Positions 41,045 through 50,389 of a stretch of DNA of 64,000 nucleotides are shown piece by piece. Under the pieces are notes generated by a model. It was not told the origin of the DNA, did not search any database, and saw only the letters and a program-made list of their open reading frames with translations. Made by a program: the position numbers and the translations under genes. This stretch comes from an uncultured Oscillospiraceae bacterium (GTDB lineage Bacteria > Bacillota > Clostridia > Oscillospirales > Acutalibacteraceae), in contig UQFO01000001.1 of the NCBI GenBank assembly GCA_900540275.1, forward strand, positions 372,001 to 436,000, given 5' to 3'. Every line of letters begins with the position of its first letter. Position 1 is the stretch's first letter.

Positions 41045-41812
41045 TTAAAAAACGGGGCTTAAAACCCAATCGTACCCAGTGGAATAAAATGCAAGTGAAA
41101 ATTTTTGCCCCGCTGGGGTACAGGTAAACCCACTTACACCGGAAAGCTCGGAATAAAAATCTGTCGTCTCTGTTGTATCGTAATAGAGATATGCCGCATA
41201 ATTTACAAGTATTTCGGGTTGAATCTCCGGCTGCACCATCTGCCCGTAGGGTTCACTATCTCCATCCGACAAATCGGCAGACGCATAATCCCCGGGGCTT
41301 AGGTAAACATCAACGGTTAAAATCCGTCCAATTATGGCGTCGAGTGTAAGCTGGTACGCCATTCCGTTCGTGCTGACGGTTGCCCCCCATACAGGAAACG
41401 CTCTTGCCCCGCTGTCATACTGCACAATATTTATCAGGGTGGCCGCAAGCTGTTTTTTATCCTCGCCTATTTTCAGGTTCGCAAAGAATCCCAGGGAATC
41501 GGTGGGGTCGAGCTTCGCCATTTCCCTCTTGATGACTTCGAATAAATCTTTTTCTTCAATTTCCTGTCCCGATTTCAGGAAAAAATCGGAGGAACGCGCA
41601 GCGTTCTGCATCCCATAATTTATATCCCGCGCCAGCATAAAAAGCTTGTCGTCCTGGGGGACGTCCTCCGAAAGGGCCGCCGCCTGTTCAGTATCGGTCT
41701 TTTTCTCCTCACTTTGGTCAATCAGCGAAAATGCCGCCTGCGGCAGGAACAGCGACGAAAAGATGACAGCGCAGGTAAGCAGGATACATAAAACCATCGG
41801 AAGCTTTTTCAT
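41045..41812 (-). CDS. secreted or membrane-anchored protein encoded with a two-component system
   Basis: The 255-residue protein has an N-terminal signal or anchor helix (MKKLPMVLCILLTCAVIFSSLFLP) and a soluble extracytoplasmic domain with a helical first half and beta-strands later (ATVSTNGMAYQLTLDAIIGRILTVDVYL). No family was recognised. Its ATG overlaps the kinase stop by four bases, so it is translationally coupled to the sensor and may modulate it, as other extracytoplasmic accessory proteins do. That role is inferred from position only. Confidence 0.7.
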   Translation of the reverse strand: MKKLPMVLCILLTCAVIFSSLFLPQAAFSLIDQSEEKKTDTEQAAALSEDVPQDDKLFMLARDINYGMQNAARSSDFFLKSGQEIEEKDLFEVIKREMAKLDPTDSLGFFANLKIGEDKKQLAATLINIVQYDSGARAFPVWGATVSTNGMAYQLTLDAIIGRILTVDVYLSPGDYASADLSDGDSEPYGQMVQPEIQPEILVNYAAYLYYDTTETTDFYSELSGVSGFTCTPAGQKFSLAFYSTGYDWVLSPVF

Positions 41813-43197
41813 TCCCCGCCGCCTCCTTCCAAAAGGAACGAGACTGCCGTTCCCTTGCCTTCCTCGCTTTTTATTTGAATCTGCGTACGGTGTACGCCCG
41901 CGATTCGTTTGACAATAGAAAGCCCGAGCCCCGCGCCGTTTTGCCGGCGGGAACGGGACTTGTCCACCATATAAAACGGCTCTGTAATGCGGCCTAGCTG
42001 CTCCTGCGGTATACCGCGCCCTTCGTCGCTCACCGTTACAAGGACGCCCTGCTCATTTTCCTTTACGCTGAGCAGGATATTGCCGCCCGGATGGGAGGCC
42101 TTACAGGCGTTGTCAACTAAATTATAAAGCATGGTTTTCATCAGCGTCGGCTCAATGTAAAGCCTAGTGTCGTCAATGTCGGTATACAGCGTCGTTTTGT
42201 ATTTTGCAAGCGTCGGGCGCAGCGTATTGGCCGTTTCCTTAATAAACGGACGCGCCTGCGTCCATGTACGCGCAAAATCTTCTTTTGCGTAAACCATCAA
42301 ATCGAGCAGCTTAAACGACAGCGCTTCCAGGCGTTTTCCCTCGCTGAAAATATACTCCGCGGCGGTACGCCTGTCCGCGGCGTCAAGCTCATAGGAGCGC
42401 AGCATGTCCGCATAGCCGATAATCGAGGTCAGCGGCGTTTTCAGCTCGTGGGCAAAGCTTGCGGAAAAATCCTCCTGCCGCCTCGCCGCGTTTTCAAGCT
42501 CCTCTATATTCTGCTCAATAGCGTCCGCCATCCTGTTGAAGTCTCCGGTAAGCATTCCGATTTCGTCGCTGCTCTTTTTGCGGATGCGCATGGTGTAGTC
42601 GCCGTCCGCCATTTTTTTTGCGGCAAACGAAAGCCTTTTCATCGGAGAAGTGAGCAGCCGCGATGAAATAAAAACAAACACGGAGCTTAACAGCACGACG
42701 CCCAGGAGAATGACGCGGTAAAGGTTTAAAAACTGGCTCCGCTGTTCATAAAGCGGCGTGATGTCGTGCAGGTTTTCCAGGTAAATCATGTCTTGTCCCG
42801 TCAGCGGCAGGCGGCTGATGACCTGCACATAATAAATATCGCCCTGCCGTACAATGCGGCTGCCGCGCGTACCCGGCTCCAGCGAGGACGCAAACTCCCG
42901 CGCGTTAAAGTGCAGCTTGGCAGTCCGCCCAATGTACGCCTGGCTGGTACCGCTGCGGTTCAAATAGCTTTGAAGCTGGGCGACCGCCGCGTCCAGTCCC
43001 TGGCTGTCATACACCTGCATGGTATTAAAGTCGGAATAAAGGGATGCGTAAAGAAAACGGTTTTCCTGCATGGAGGCTTCCTTTTCGCGGGAAAGGCCGG
43101 ATTCGAACAGGGAAGAAATCAGGAAAAAGCCGCCGCAGCCAAACGCCAGCGTAATAATAATCACGCTTGAAAAAAACAGCTTCCACGAAAACTTCAT
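41809..43197 (-). CDS. membrane sensor histidine kinase (HAMP, HisKA, HATPase)
   Basis: The 462-residue kinase has a first membrane helix (9-32), an extracytoplasmic sensor of about 125 residues, a second helix (about 162-182), a HAMP domain (RLLTSPMKRLSFAAKKMADGDYTMRI), a phospho-acceptor FSASFAHELKTPLTSIIGYADML, and an ATPase domain with NLVDNACKAS, DEGRGIPQEQLGRITEPFY and GAGLGLSIV. It lies 23 bases downstream of its response regulator. The signal is unknown; the sensor domain shows no clear ligand fold. Confidence 0.93.
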   Translation of the reverse strand: MKFSWKLFFSSVIIITLAFGCGGFFLISSLFESGLSREKEASMQENRFLYASLYSDFNTMQVYDSQGLDAAVAQLQSYLNRSGTSQAYIGRTAKLHFNAREFASSLEPGTRGSRIVRQGDIYYVQVISRLPLTGQDMIYLENLHDITPLYEQRSQFLNLYRVILLGVVLLSSVFVFISSRLLTSPMKRLSFAAKKMADGDYTMRIRKKSSDEIGMLTGDFNRMADAIEQNIEELENAARRQEDFSASFAHELKTPLTSIIGYADMLRSYELDAADRRTAAEYIFSEGKRLEALSFKLLDLMVYAKEDFARTWTQARPFIKETANTLRPTLAKYKTTLYTDIDDTRLYIEPTLMKTMLYNLVDNACKASHPGGNILLSVKENEQGVLVTVSDEGRGIPQEQLGRITEPFYMVDKSRSRRQNGAGLGLSIVKRIAGVHRTQIQIKSEEGKGTAVSFLLEGGGGE

Positions 43198-43220
43198 TTC
43201 AACATCCCTCCCCGTCCCTT

Positions 43221-43880
43221 TCAGCCTGTAAAGCGGTACCCCACCTTATAAACCGATTCGATTTTCTTTTCCAAATGGAGCTTCTTGCGCAGCCGCTGGA
43301 CATGCAGGTCGACCGTCCTGGTGTCGCCCATATAGTCGCTGCCCCATACGCGTTCGTAAATAATTTCCCGGTAAAGCGCTATGTTCCTGTTTTTCAGGAA
43401 CAAAAGCAGCAGTTCATATTCCTTCATGGTCAGCTCGACAGCCTTCCCGCGGCAGGTAACAATCCGGGAATTTGTGTCTACCGTTACGTCGTCCAAATAA
43501 TATATCCCGTCGCCGTCGCTCTTTTTACAGCGGCGCAGCACCGTTTCCACACGCGCCAGAAGCTCCGCCGTTTCAAAGGGCTTTGTAATATAATCCTCCG
43601 CGCCGAGCCTGAGCCCGGCTACCTTGTCATTTAAGGATACCTTCGCCGTAATAAAAATGACCGGGATATCGTATGGCCTGATATACTCGAGCAGGGAAAA
43701 GCCATCGATACCGGGCAGCATAACGTCGAGCAGAATCAAATCGAACGCGCCGGGGCGAATCATGTCGGCGGCCTCGTTTCCGTCATAGACACACGTGCAC
43801 TGGTACCCCGCAAGCCGCAGGTTCATAGACAAAAGGTTTGCAATCGGCACCTCATCCTCCACAATCAGAATTTTCCGCAT
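43221..43880 (-). CDS. OmpR/PhoB-family response regulator
   Basis: The 219-residue regulator has a receiver domain (ILIVEDEVPIANLL, phospho-Asp in DLILLDVMLPGIDGF, Lys in FITAKVS) and a C-terminal winged helix (ELTMKEYELLLLFLKNRNIALYREIIYERVWGSDYMGDTRTVDLHVQRLRKKL). It is first in a three-gene unit with a sensor kinase and a secreted partner. Target genes are unknown. Confidence 0.94.
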   Translation of the reverse strand: MRKILIVEDEVPIANLLSMNLRLAGYQCTCVYDGNEAADMIRPGAFDLILLDVMLPGIDGFSLLEYIRPYDIPVIFITAKVSLNDKVAGLRLGAEDYITKPFETAELLARVETVLRRCKKSDGDGIYYLDDVTVDTNSRIVTCRGKAVELTMKEYELLLLFLKNRNIALYREIIYERVWGSDYMGDTRTVDLHVQRLRKKLHLEKKIESVYKVGYRFTG

Positions 43881-44006
43881 GTTCTCCCGTCCTTTTCTTT
43901 TGATATCCGTTTTATCATAAACAGCCGGTGTATCGGAATTGTATCTTGCCCGGATTTTCTTTCCTTCTTATTATACGGCAGAATCCACAGAATCAAAAGC
44001 GAAATG

Positions 44007-45542
44007 TTATTTTTTCAGCAGGCCTTTGAGCCACAGGATTTCCTCCTTCTTGACAGCGCCCGTCAGCGTCATCAATAGAATGTATACGAGTACGACGAGC
44101 GCAATCAATACGACCGTCCACGCGCCGGTAATCGGCACAATGCCAAAGTCGTCCAAAAAACCAAGCAAGGCACACGGCAGCGCGCTTGCAAGAAACGGCT
44201 TGAAAATCCATTCGACCGGATGAAATTTGACCTGCGTAACCTTGATGAGCCTTGCAAGGCTCAGGGAAGTATTTAAAACCGCACTGATAAACATGACGAT
44301 AACCAGGCCCTTGATTCCCATAACGGGAAGTAAAAAGAATATCAGGACGACGCGCAGCGCCGAGTCGATAATATTGTATGTCAGGTACTGCATCTGCTGG
44401 TTGAGGCCCTTGAGCATACCGTCGACTACGCTGTCGAGGTAATTGAGCGGGACGATTGGCGCAAGCACACATAAGTATACGCCGACCTCCGCGCTGCCGT
44501 AAAGCAGCTTCCCGAGGCTGTCCGCAAAGAAAAAAAAGATTACCGCCGTAGGAACGGCAAACAGCAAGGCAAACCGCAGGATGCGCTGCGTCATGTAGTG
44601 GATGGCGTTTTTATGCGTCGCTGCGTTTGCTTCCGACATTTCGGGTATCATCAGGGAGGAAAAAGACATCAAAAAAGCGGACGGGAATTGCAGTACCGGC
44701 ATGACCATCCCGGTAATCATGCCATAGTCCGAGAGCGACCGTTCGTAGCTCGCCCCATACTTTTTGAACCCCGCGGGAATGAGCATGTTTTCCGCGGTGG
44801 AAAGCCCGGAGCGCAGGCAGGAGCTTGCCGTGACAGGCGCGCCGATGGACAGCACTTTACGCAAAAATTTCGGCATGGGCGTTTCCTTTCCCTTGAGCTT
44901 CCTTGCATCCATTGCGTAGAGCACATAGGAATATACGCAGGTGACGACCTCCGACAGTGCCGTTCCGACAGCGACCGAGCAGCAGGCGTAGGCAAGCCCC
45001 ATAGGAGCCATCGTACCGACGACGCAGGCAAAAACGGCAATTTCAATAATCTGCTCCAAAAGCTGCTCGCTTGCCGTCTTGATTGCCGTCCGCCGGGCGA
45101 AGAAATAACCGCGGAAGCATGCGGACACCGCCATAAAGGGCAGGCTCGGCGCAAGCACACGCAGGGACAAAACCGTGCGGGAATCATTTAGAAACCCCTC
45201 CCCAATCGGCTGTGCAAAAATAAACAGGGCGGCTGCGCACGCAAGGCTCAGTGCAAGCCCAATCAAAAAACAGCGGCGCGTCACGTACTTTGCCCTGCCC
45301 GTTTCCCCCTTTGCAAGGCAGTCTGTGACAAGCCGCGTTACAATGAGCGTAATGCCGCTTGTTGCAAACGTTGTGGCAAAAAAATAAACGGCGCAGATGA
45401 GCTGGTAAAGCCCGATGCCCTCGGCGCCGATTATATTTGACATATAGACGCGGAAGGAAATTCCGATGGTCCTTGTAACGAGCGACGTTCCCGTCAGGAC
45501 CGCCGCATTGAATAAAAACCGTTTTTTCTTCAAATTTTGCAC
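44007..45542 (-). CDS. SpoVB/MurJ-like MOP-superfamily lipid flippase
   Basis: The 511-residue protein has about 14 membrane helices. The N-terminal FNAAVLTGTSLVTRTIGISFRVYMSNIIGAEGIGLYQLICAVYFF matches stage V sporulation protein B and related polysaccharide flippases. SpoVB-type proteins help make the spore cortex by moving lipid-linked precursors; other paralogues act in vegetative wall synthesis. The sequence is compatible with either. It is transcribed alone, convergent with no neighbour and divergent from degV. Confidence 0.85.
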   Translation of the reverse strand: MQNLKKKRFLFNAAVLTGTSLVTRTIGISFRVYMSNIIGAEGIGLYQLICAVYFFATTFATSGITLIVTRLVTDCLAKGETGRAKYVTRRCFLIGLALSLACAAALFIFAQPIGEGFLNDSRTVLSLRVLAPSLPFMAVSACFRGYFFARRTAIKTASEQLLEQIIEIAVFACVVGTMAPMGLAYACCSVAVGTALSEVVTCVYSYVLYAMDARKLKGKETPMPKFLRKVLSIGAPVTASSCLRSGLSTAENMLIPAGFKKYGASYERSLSDYGMITGMVMPVLQFPSAFLMSFSSLMIPEMSEANAATHKNAIHYMTQRILRFALLFAVPTAVIFFFFADSLGKLLYGSAEVGVYLCVLAPIVPLNYLDSVVDGMLKGLNQQMQYLTYNIIDSALRVVLIFFLLPVMGIKGLVIVMFISAVLNTSLSLARLIKVTQVKFHPVEWIFKPFLASALPCALLGFLDDFGIVPITGAWTVVLIALVVLVYILLMTLTGAVKKEEILWLKGLLKK

Positions 45543-45717
45543 CTTCTTTGCTGTTTCCTGTTATTCATGCTTATGCGTAAAACGTCTTGAAAATCCTGCA
45601 TGTACAAGAAAAAATTGGATTAACATAATTTATTTTCCAATCGAGCATAATATTTCTGTGTGTTTCGATTAAAATTTGTATGGATATATTTATAATTAAA
45701 GGAAGAGGGCAGCGGTT

Positions 45718-46590
45718 ATGAACGATTATCTGATTTTTACCGATTCCAATGCGGATTTGACGCCGGAAATGATAGCAGAGCTCGATATCAGGGTCATTCC
45801 CATGCAATTTACCATCTCGGATAAGGATTATCTCGATTATCCCGACCACAAGGAGCTGGCTATTACGGATTTCTACGCTAAGATGCGTGAAGGAAATATG
45901 TGTACGACCATCCAGCTCAACCCGAACGATTTCCGCGAGCAGTTTACGCCCTCTTTGGAAGAGGGGCGCGACCTGATTTATATTGCCTTTTCCTCCGGCC
46001 TTTCCGGTACGTATGCCTCGGCGTGCATGGCGGCTGAAGAGCTGAAAAGCGAATATCCAGGGCGCAAAATCGTCATAGTCGATTCGCTTGCGGCCTCCAT
46101 GGGCGAAGGCCTGCTTATCTGGCACGCCGCGATGAAAAAACGCGAGGGGCTTTCTATCGAGGAGCTCGAGCAGTGGGTGGTTGAAAACAGGAACCATTTA
46201 TGCCACTGGTTTACTGTCGACGATTTGTTCCACTTAAAGCGCGGCGGCAGGGTTTCGGCAGCGGCTGCGGTTATTGGTTCGGCCCTTGGCATCAAGCCGG
46301 TGCTCCATGTGGACGACGAAGGCCACCTGATTCCCGTCAAGAAGGTGCGCGGACGCAGGCAGTCGCTCGACGCGCTTGTCGAAATGATGGCGCAGACCGC
46401 AATCGACCCGCAGCAGCAGACGGTGTTCATCAGTCACGGCGACTCGCTCGAGGATGCGAAATATGTAGAAAAAAAGGTGCGCGAAACCTTTAAAACCAAG
46501 CAGACGCACATCAATTTTATCGGGCCAGTTATCGGCGCGCATTCCGGGCCTGGCACAATCGCGCTGTTCTATCTGGGAACGCATAAATAA
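45718..46590 (+). CDS. DegV family fatty acid-binding protein
   Basis: The 290-residue protein shows DegV hallmarks: IFTDSNADLTPEMIAELDIRVIPM, IYIAFSSGLSGTYASACMAAEEL, VDSLAASMGEGLLIWHAA, LCHWFTVDDLFHLKRGGRVSAAAAVIGSALGIKPVLHVDDEGHL and IGAHSGPGTIALFYLG. DegV (FakB-like) proteins bind a fatty acid for phosphorylation by FakA. GGAAGAGG lies ten bases before ATG 45718. No fakA is nearby. Confidence 0.93.
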   Translation: MNDYLIFTDSNADLTPEMIAELDIRVIPMQFTISDKDYLDYPDHKELAITDFYAKMREGNMCTTIQLNPNDFREQFTPSLEEGRDLIYIAFSSGLSGTYASACMAAEELKSEYPGRKIVIVDSLAASMGEGLLIWHAAMKKREGLSIEELEQWVVENRNHLCHWFTVDDLFHLKRGGRVSAAAAVIGSALGIKPVLHVDDEGHLIPVKKVRGRRQSLDALVEMMAQTAIDPQQQTVFISHGDSLEDAKYVEKKVRETFKTKQTHINFIGPVIGAHSGPGTIALFYLGTHK

Positions 46591-46620
46591 AAAGGCCGGC
46601 TACCGGCAGACTATAACAAG

Positions 46621-46646
46621 GGACGGCTTGCGCCGTCCTATTGTTG
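46621..46646 (+). terminator. weak terminator-like hairpin after degV
   Basis: GGACGGC (46621-46627) pairs with GCCGTCC (46632-46638) around TTGC, followed by TATTGTTGCTTTT, a poor T-tract. Some readthrough into the ABC transporter is possible. Confidence 0.4.
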
Positions 46647-46695
46647 CTTTTACAAAAGCTTTTTCGATTTTTATCATAAGGCGGGTGGATTCCCT

Positions 46696-48426
46696 TTGCG
46701 CAAGCTTTGCCGTTATTTAAAGGATTATAAGGTTCATCTCGTAGTCGGGCCGTTATGCAAGCTGCTCGAGGCGGTTTTCGAGCTGATTGTGCCGCTGGTT
46801 ATGGCAAGTATTATCGATATAGGGATTACAAACCGTGACACCGGCTACATCCTGCGCATGGGCGGCGTAATGATTCTGCTCGGCGCGGTCGGCCTTGCGA
46901 GCGCACTTGTCTGCCAGAAGGTCGCGTCTATCGTATCTCAGGGCTTCGGCACAAAGCTAAGAAGCGCGCTGTTCCGCCACATCAATACACTCTCGTTCGA
47001 GGAGCTCGACAAAATCGGCACGCCTTCGCTCATTACACGCATGACAAACGACATCAATCAATTGCAGGTCGCGGTCGCTATGCTTATCCGGCTCGTCATC
47101 CGTTCGCCGTTTCTTGTGATTGGCGCCATGGTCATGTCGTTTACGGTCAACGCCAGGCTCGCGCTGATTTTTGTCGCGGCAGCGCCAATTATCGCTTTTT
47201 TCCTCTATTTTATCATGAGCCGCAGCGTTCCGTTTTTTAAACAAATCCAGAAAAAGCTTGACCGTATTTCCATGATTTCCAGAGAAAACCTCTCGGGCAA
47301 CCGCGTCATACGGGCGTTTGGCAAGCAGGAGCAGGACGAAGCGCGTTTCAATGAGGCGGCAGACGGCCTTTCCAAAACATCGGTACGCGTCGGCAGGCTT
47401 TCCGCACTGCTCAACCCCGCGACATACGTCGTCACGAACCTCGCAATCGCGGCTGTCGTATGGTTTGGCGCGGGGCTTGTAAATACCGGGGAAATGATGC
47501 CCGGTGAAATAATTGCGCTTGTAAACTACATGACACAGATTCTGCTTTCCATGATTATCGTCGCGAACCTCGTTGTAATTTTCACCAAAGCGTCGGCATC
47601 TGCCGCGCGTATAAACGAAGTGCTCGAAACCGCCCCTTCCGTAAAGCAGCCGTCTGGTAAAACGCCCATACAAAAACCCAATGCCCCTAAAATCGAATTC
47701 GAAAACGTCAGCTTTGGGTACGGCGGGGAGGCCGTGCTTTGCGATATCAACCTTCAAATCGAAACGGGAGAAACGCTTGGCATTATTGGCATAACGGGAA
47801 GCGGCAAATCTTCGCTTGTCGGGCTGATTCCCCGTTTTTACGACGCGGAAAAAGGCCGTGTCCTCATTGACGGCGAGGATGTCCGCAATTATCCGTTTCA
47901 TATCCTGCGCGGCAAAATCGGGTTTGTTTTGCAGAACACCCTGCTCTTTACCGGTACGGTGAACGACAACATACGCTGGGGCAGGAAGGACGCCACACAG
48001 GATGAAATCGACCGGGCGCTTAAAATTGCGCAGGCGTACGATTTTGTACAACAGCTTCCCTTAAAGGGTGGTACACATATTACGCAAGGCGGGAAAAACC
48101 TGTCCGGCGGGCAGAAGCAGCGCCTTACAATTGCAAGGGCGCTTGTCAAAAGCCCTGAAATCCTGATTCTCGACGACAGCGCAAGCGCGCTGGATTTTGC
48201 GACCGACGCCGCTTTGCGCCGTGCGATAAAAGCCGAAACAGAGAATATGACCGTGCTTATTGTTTCTCAGCGCGTTGCGACCGTGCGGGGCGCCGACCGG
48301 ATTGCCGTGCTCGACGAGGGAATGCTTCAGGGCCTTGGAACGCACGAAGAGCTCGTCAAAAGCTGCCCGCCCTACCGGGAAATCTGCCTTTCCCAGCTTA
48401 GCCCGGAGGAGGTGTTCGGCAGATGA
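46696..48426 (+). CDS. heterodimeric ABC exporter subunit 1 (degenerate ATPase site)
   Basis: The 576-residue half-transporter has six membrane helices (1-320) and an ATPase domain: Walker A GITGSGKSSLVG, signature LSGGQKQR, Walker B EILILDDSAS and switch region IVSQRVATV. The catalytic Glu after Walker B is Asp and the switch His is Gln, so its own site should be poorly active, as in the degenerate half of heterodimeric exporters. The start is TTG at 46696 behind AAGGCGGGTGG. It overlaps the second subunit by four bases. The substrate is unknown; multidrug or peptide export is typical. Confidence 0.92.
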   Translation: MRKLCRYLKDYKVHLVVGPLCKLLEAVFELIVPLVMASIIDIGITNRDTGYILRMGGVMILLGAVGLASALVCQKVASIVSQGFGTKLRSALFRHINTLSFEELDKIGTPSLITRMTNDINQLQVAVAMLIRLVIRSPFLVIGAMVMSFTVNARLALIFVAAAPIIAFFLYFIMSRSVPFFKQIQKKLDRISMISRENLSGNRVIRAFGKQEQDEARFNEAADGLSKTSVRVGRLSALLNPATYVVTNLAIAAVVWFGAGLVNTGEMMPGEIIALVNYMTQILLSMIIVANLVVIFTKASASAARINEVLETAPSVKQPSGKTPIQKPNAPKIEFENVSFGYGGEAVLCDINLQIETGETLGIIGITGSGKSSLVGLIPRFYDAEKGRVLIDGEDVRNYPFHILRGKIGFVLQNTLLFTGTVNDNIRWGRKDATQDEIDRALKIAQAYDFVQQLPLKGGTHITQGGKNLSGGQKQRLTIARALVKSPEILILDDSASALDFATDAALRRAIKAETENMTVLIVSQRVATVRGADRIAVLDEGMLQGLGTHEELVKSCPPYREICLSQLSPEEVFGR

Positions 48427-50162
48427 AAACGCTAAAGACAGTCAGGCGTGTCCTTTCTTTTGCAAAGCCCTACCGCGCCTATCTGCTCGGGGCGCTGCTG
48501 TGCGCTGTCGCTACCGTCTGCCTGACGCTCCTGGGGCCGGTGCTTGTCGGCAGCGCAATCGATTTTATTATCGCGCAGGGCCAGGTCGATTTTGAAAGTG
48601 TCGGAAAAATCCTGCTGGGGCTGCTGCTGGCCATAGCCGGAACAGCCCTGTTCCAATGGCTGATGACGCTTTGCACCAATGCGGTAAGCTACTACACGGT
48701 GCGTGACCTGAGGCAAACGCTTTTTCAAAAGCTCAACGCGGTACCGCTTAAATATATTGACGCGCACCCGCATGGCGACTTAATCAGCCGCGTGGTCAAC
48801 GACATAGACGCGGTGGGCGACGGGCTGCTCCAGGGTATCACCCAGCTTTTTTCAGGCTTGATTACAATCATCGGCACGCTTGCCTTTATGCTCGCCATCA
48901 ACTACAAAATCGCCGTTGTTGTCGTGCTCGTCACGCCGCTGTCGCTTTTTGTTGCGGCATTTATTGCCCGGCTGTCCGCGAAAATGTTTAAGGAGCAGCA
49001 GCAGACGCAGGGCGAAATCGGCAGCTTTATTGAAGAGAACATCGGCGGCCAAAAGGTCGTCAAGGCGTTTTCCCGGGAAGAGGCCAACCAGGAAATCTTC
49101 GACGAAATAAATAACAGGCTTTATATCTGCGGGAAAAAGGCACAGTTTGCCTCTTCCCTTGCAAACCCCAGCACACGCTTTGTAAACGCAATCGTATACG
49201 CGGCGGTCGGCGTAATCGGCGCAGTCAGCGCCGTGCTGGGCGGGCTTACCGTCGGGCAGATATCTGTCTTTCTGACCTACGCAAACCAATACACGAAGCC
49301 GTTTAACGAGGTCACCGGCGTTATTACACAGCTCCAGACGGCAATGGCTGGGGCACGGCGCGTATTCGAGGTACTCGGCGAACCCGCAGAACGGGAGGAC
49401 AGCCCGGACGCCCAATCACTTTTGAGCTGTGACGGCGCGGTTGAAATAGCGCATGTCGATTTTTCCTACACGCCGCAGCGCAGGCTGATACAGGACTTCA
49501 ACCTAAAGGTAAAGCCGGGACAGCGTGTGGCAATTGTCGGCCCGACCGGCTGCGGAAAAACGACGCTCATCAACCTGCTGATGCGCTTTTACGACGTAGA
49601 CAGCGGCAGTATCCGCATCGACGGCCATGATTCACAAAGCATTACCAGGCGGAGCCTGCGCGCGATGTATGGTATGGTTTTACAGGAAAGCTGGCTCTAC
49701 AGCGTTAGCATCCGTGACAATATCGCGTACGGCAGGGAGGGCGCGACGGACGAGGAAATTATAAGCGCTGCGAAAGCCGCCTATGCCCATGGCTTTATTT
49801 CACGCCTGCCAAACGGATACGACACCATTGTGACAGAAGACGGTTCAAACCTTTCGCAGGGGCAGCGCCAGCTATTATGCATCGCGCGCGTAATGCTTTG
49901 CGATCCCCCTATGCTTATACTCGACGAAGCCACGAGCAGCATCGACACGCTCACCGAGCAGCGCGTACAGAAGGCGTTCCAGAAAATGATGAAGGGGCGA
50001 ACGAGCTTTGTCGTCGCACACAGGCTTTCCACTATAAAAGAGGCGGATATTATTCTTGTAATGAACGACGGCAACATCATTGAGCAGGGTACACACGAAC
50101 AGCTGCTCAAACGAAACGGTTTCTACGCCAAGCTTTATAACAGCCAGTTTGCGGCTTCATAG
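48423..50162 (+). CDS. heterodimeric ABC exporter subunit 2 (catalytic ATPase site)
   Basis: The 579-residue half-transporter has six membrane helices and an ATPase domain with Walker A GPTGCGKTTLIN, signature LSQGQRQL, canonical Walker B MLILDEATSSID and switch VVAHRLSTI. Its Walker motifs pair with the canonical LSGGQ of subunit 1 to form the active site. Its own LSQGQ completes the degenerate site, the pattern of TM287/288-type exporters. ATGA overlap couples its translation to subunit 1. Confidence 0.93.
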   Translation: MKTLKTVRRVLSFAKPYRAYLLGALLCAVATVCLTLLGPVLVGSAIDFIIAQGQVDFESVGKILLGLLLAIAGTALFQWLMTLCTNAVSYYTVRDLRQTLFQKLNAVPLKYIDAHPHGDLISRVVNDIDAVGDGLLQGITQLFSGLITIIGTLAFMLAINYKIAVVVVLVTPLSLFVAAFIARLSAKMFKEQQQTQGEIGSFIEENIGGQKVVKAFSREEANQEIFDEINNRLYICGKKAQFASSLANPSTRFVNAIVYAAVGVIGAVSAVLGGLTVGQISVFLTYANQYTKPFNEVTGVITQLQTAMAGARRVFEVLGEPAEREDSPDAQSLLSCDGAVEIAHVDFSYTPQRRLIQDFNLKVKPGQRVAIVGPTGCGKTTLINLLMRFYDVDSGSIRIDGHDSQSITRRSLRAMYGMVLQESWLYSVSIRDNIAYGREGATDEEIISAAKAAYAHGFISRLPNGYDTIVTEDGSNLSQGQRQLLCIARVMLCDPPMLILDEATSSIDTLTEQRVQKAFQKMMKGRTSFVVAHRLSTIKEADIILVMNDGNIIEQGTHEQLLKRNGFYAKLYNSQFAAS

Positions 50163-50211
50163 ATAAAATGCATCACTATGTAATAAATTATTTTAAAAAA
50201 GTTTTTGATAG

Positions 50212-50258
50212 GCCGGAATTCGGAGCAAAACGCTCTTTTTAGAATTCCGGCTTATTTT
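50212..50258 (+). terminator. rho-independent terminator after the ABC exporter
   Basis: GCCGGAATTC (50212-50221) pairs perfectly with GAATTCCGGC (50242-50251), followed by TTATTTTTA. Confidence 0.75.
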
Positions 50259-50389
50259 TACGCAAATTTTCATGCGGAATTCCTACGCGCATACCTGCAG
50301 GGACAACATGAAACGCCCCGGAATATAATGAATATGAAGATACATATTGCCGTGTATCTTCGATAAATTTACAGTTAGGAGTGTATGTA

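Noticed and set aside
46957..48051. 364-codon minus-strand open frame opposite the ABC exporter
   Set aside because: The plus strand encodes intact Walker motifs throughout; the minus frame is a mirror product of codon bias.
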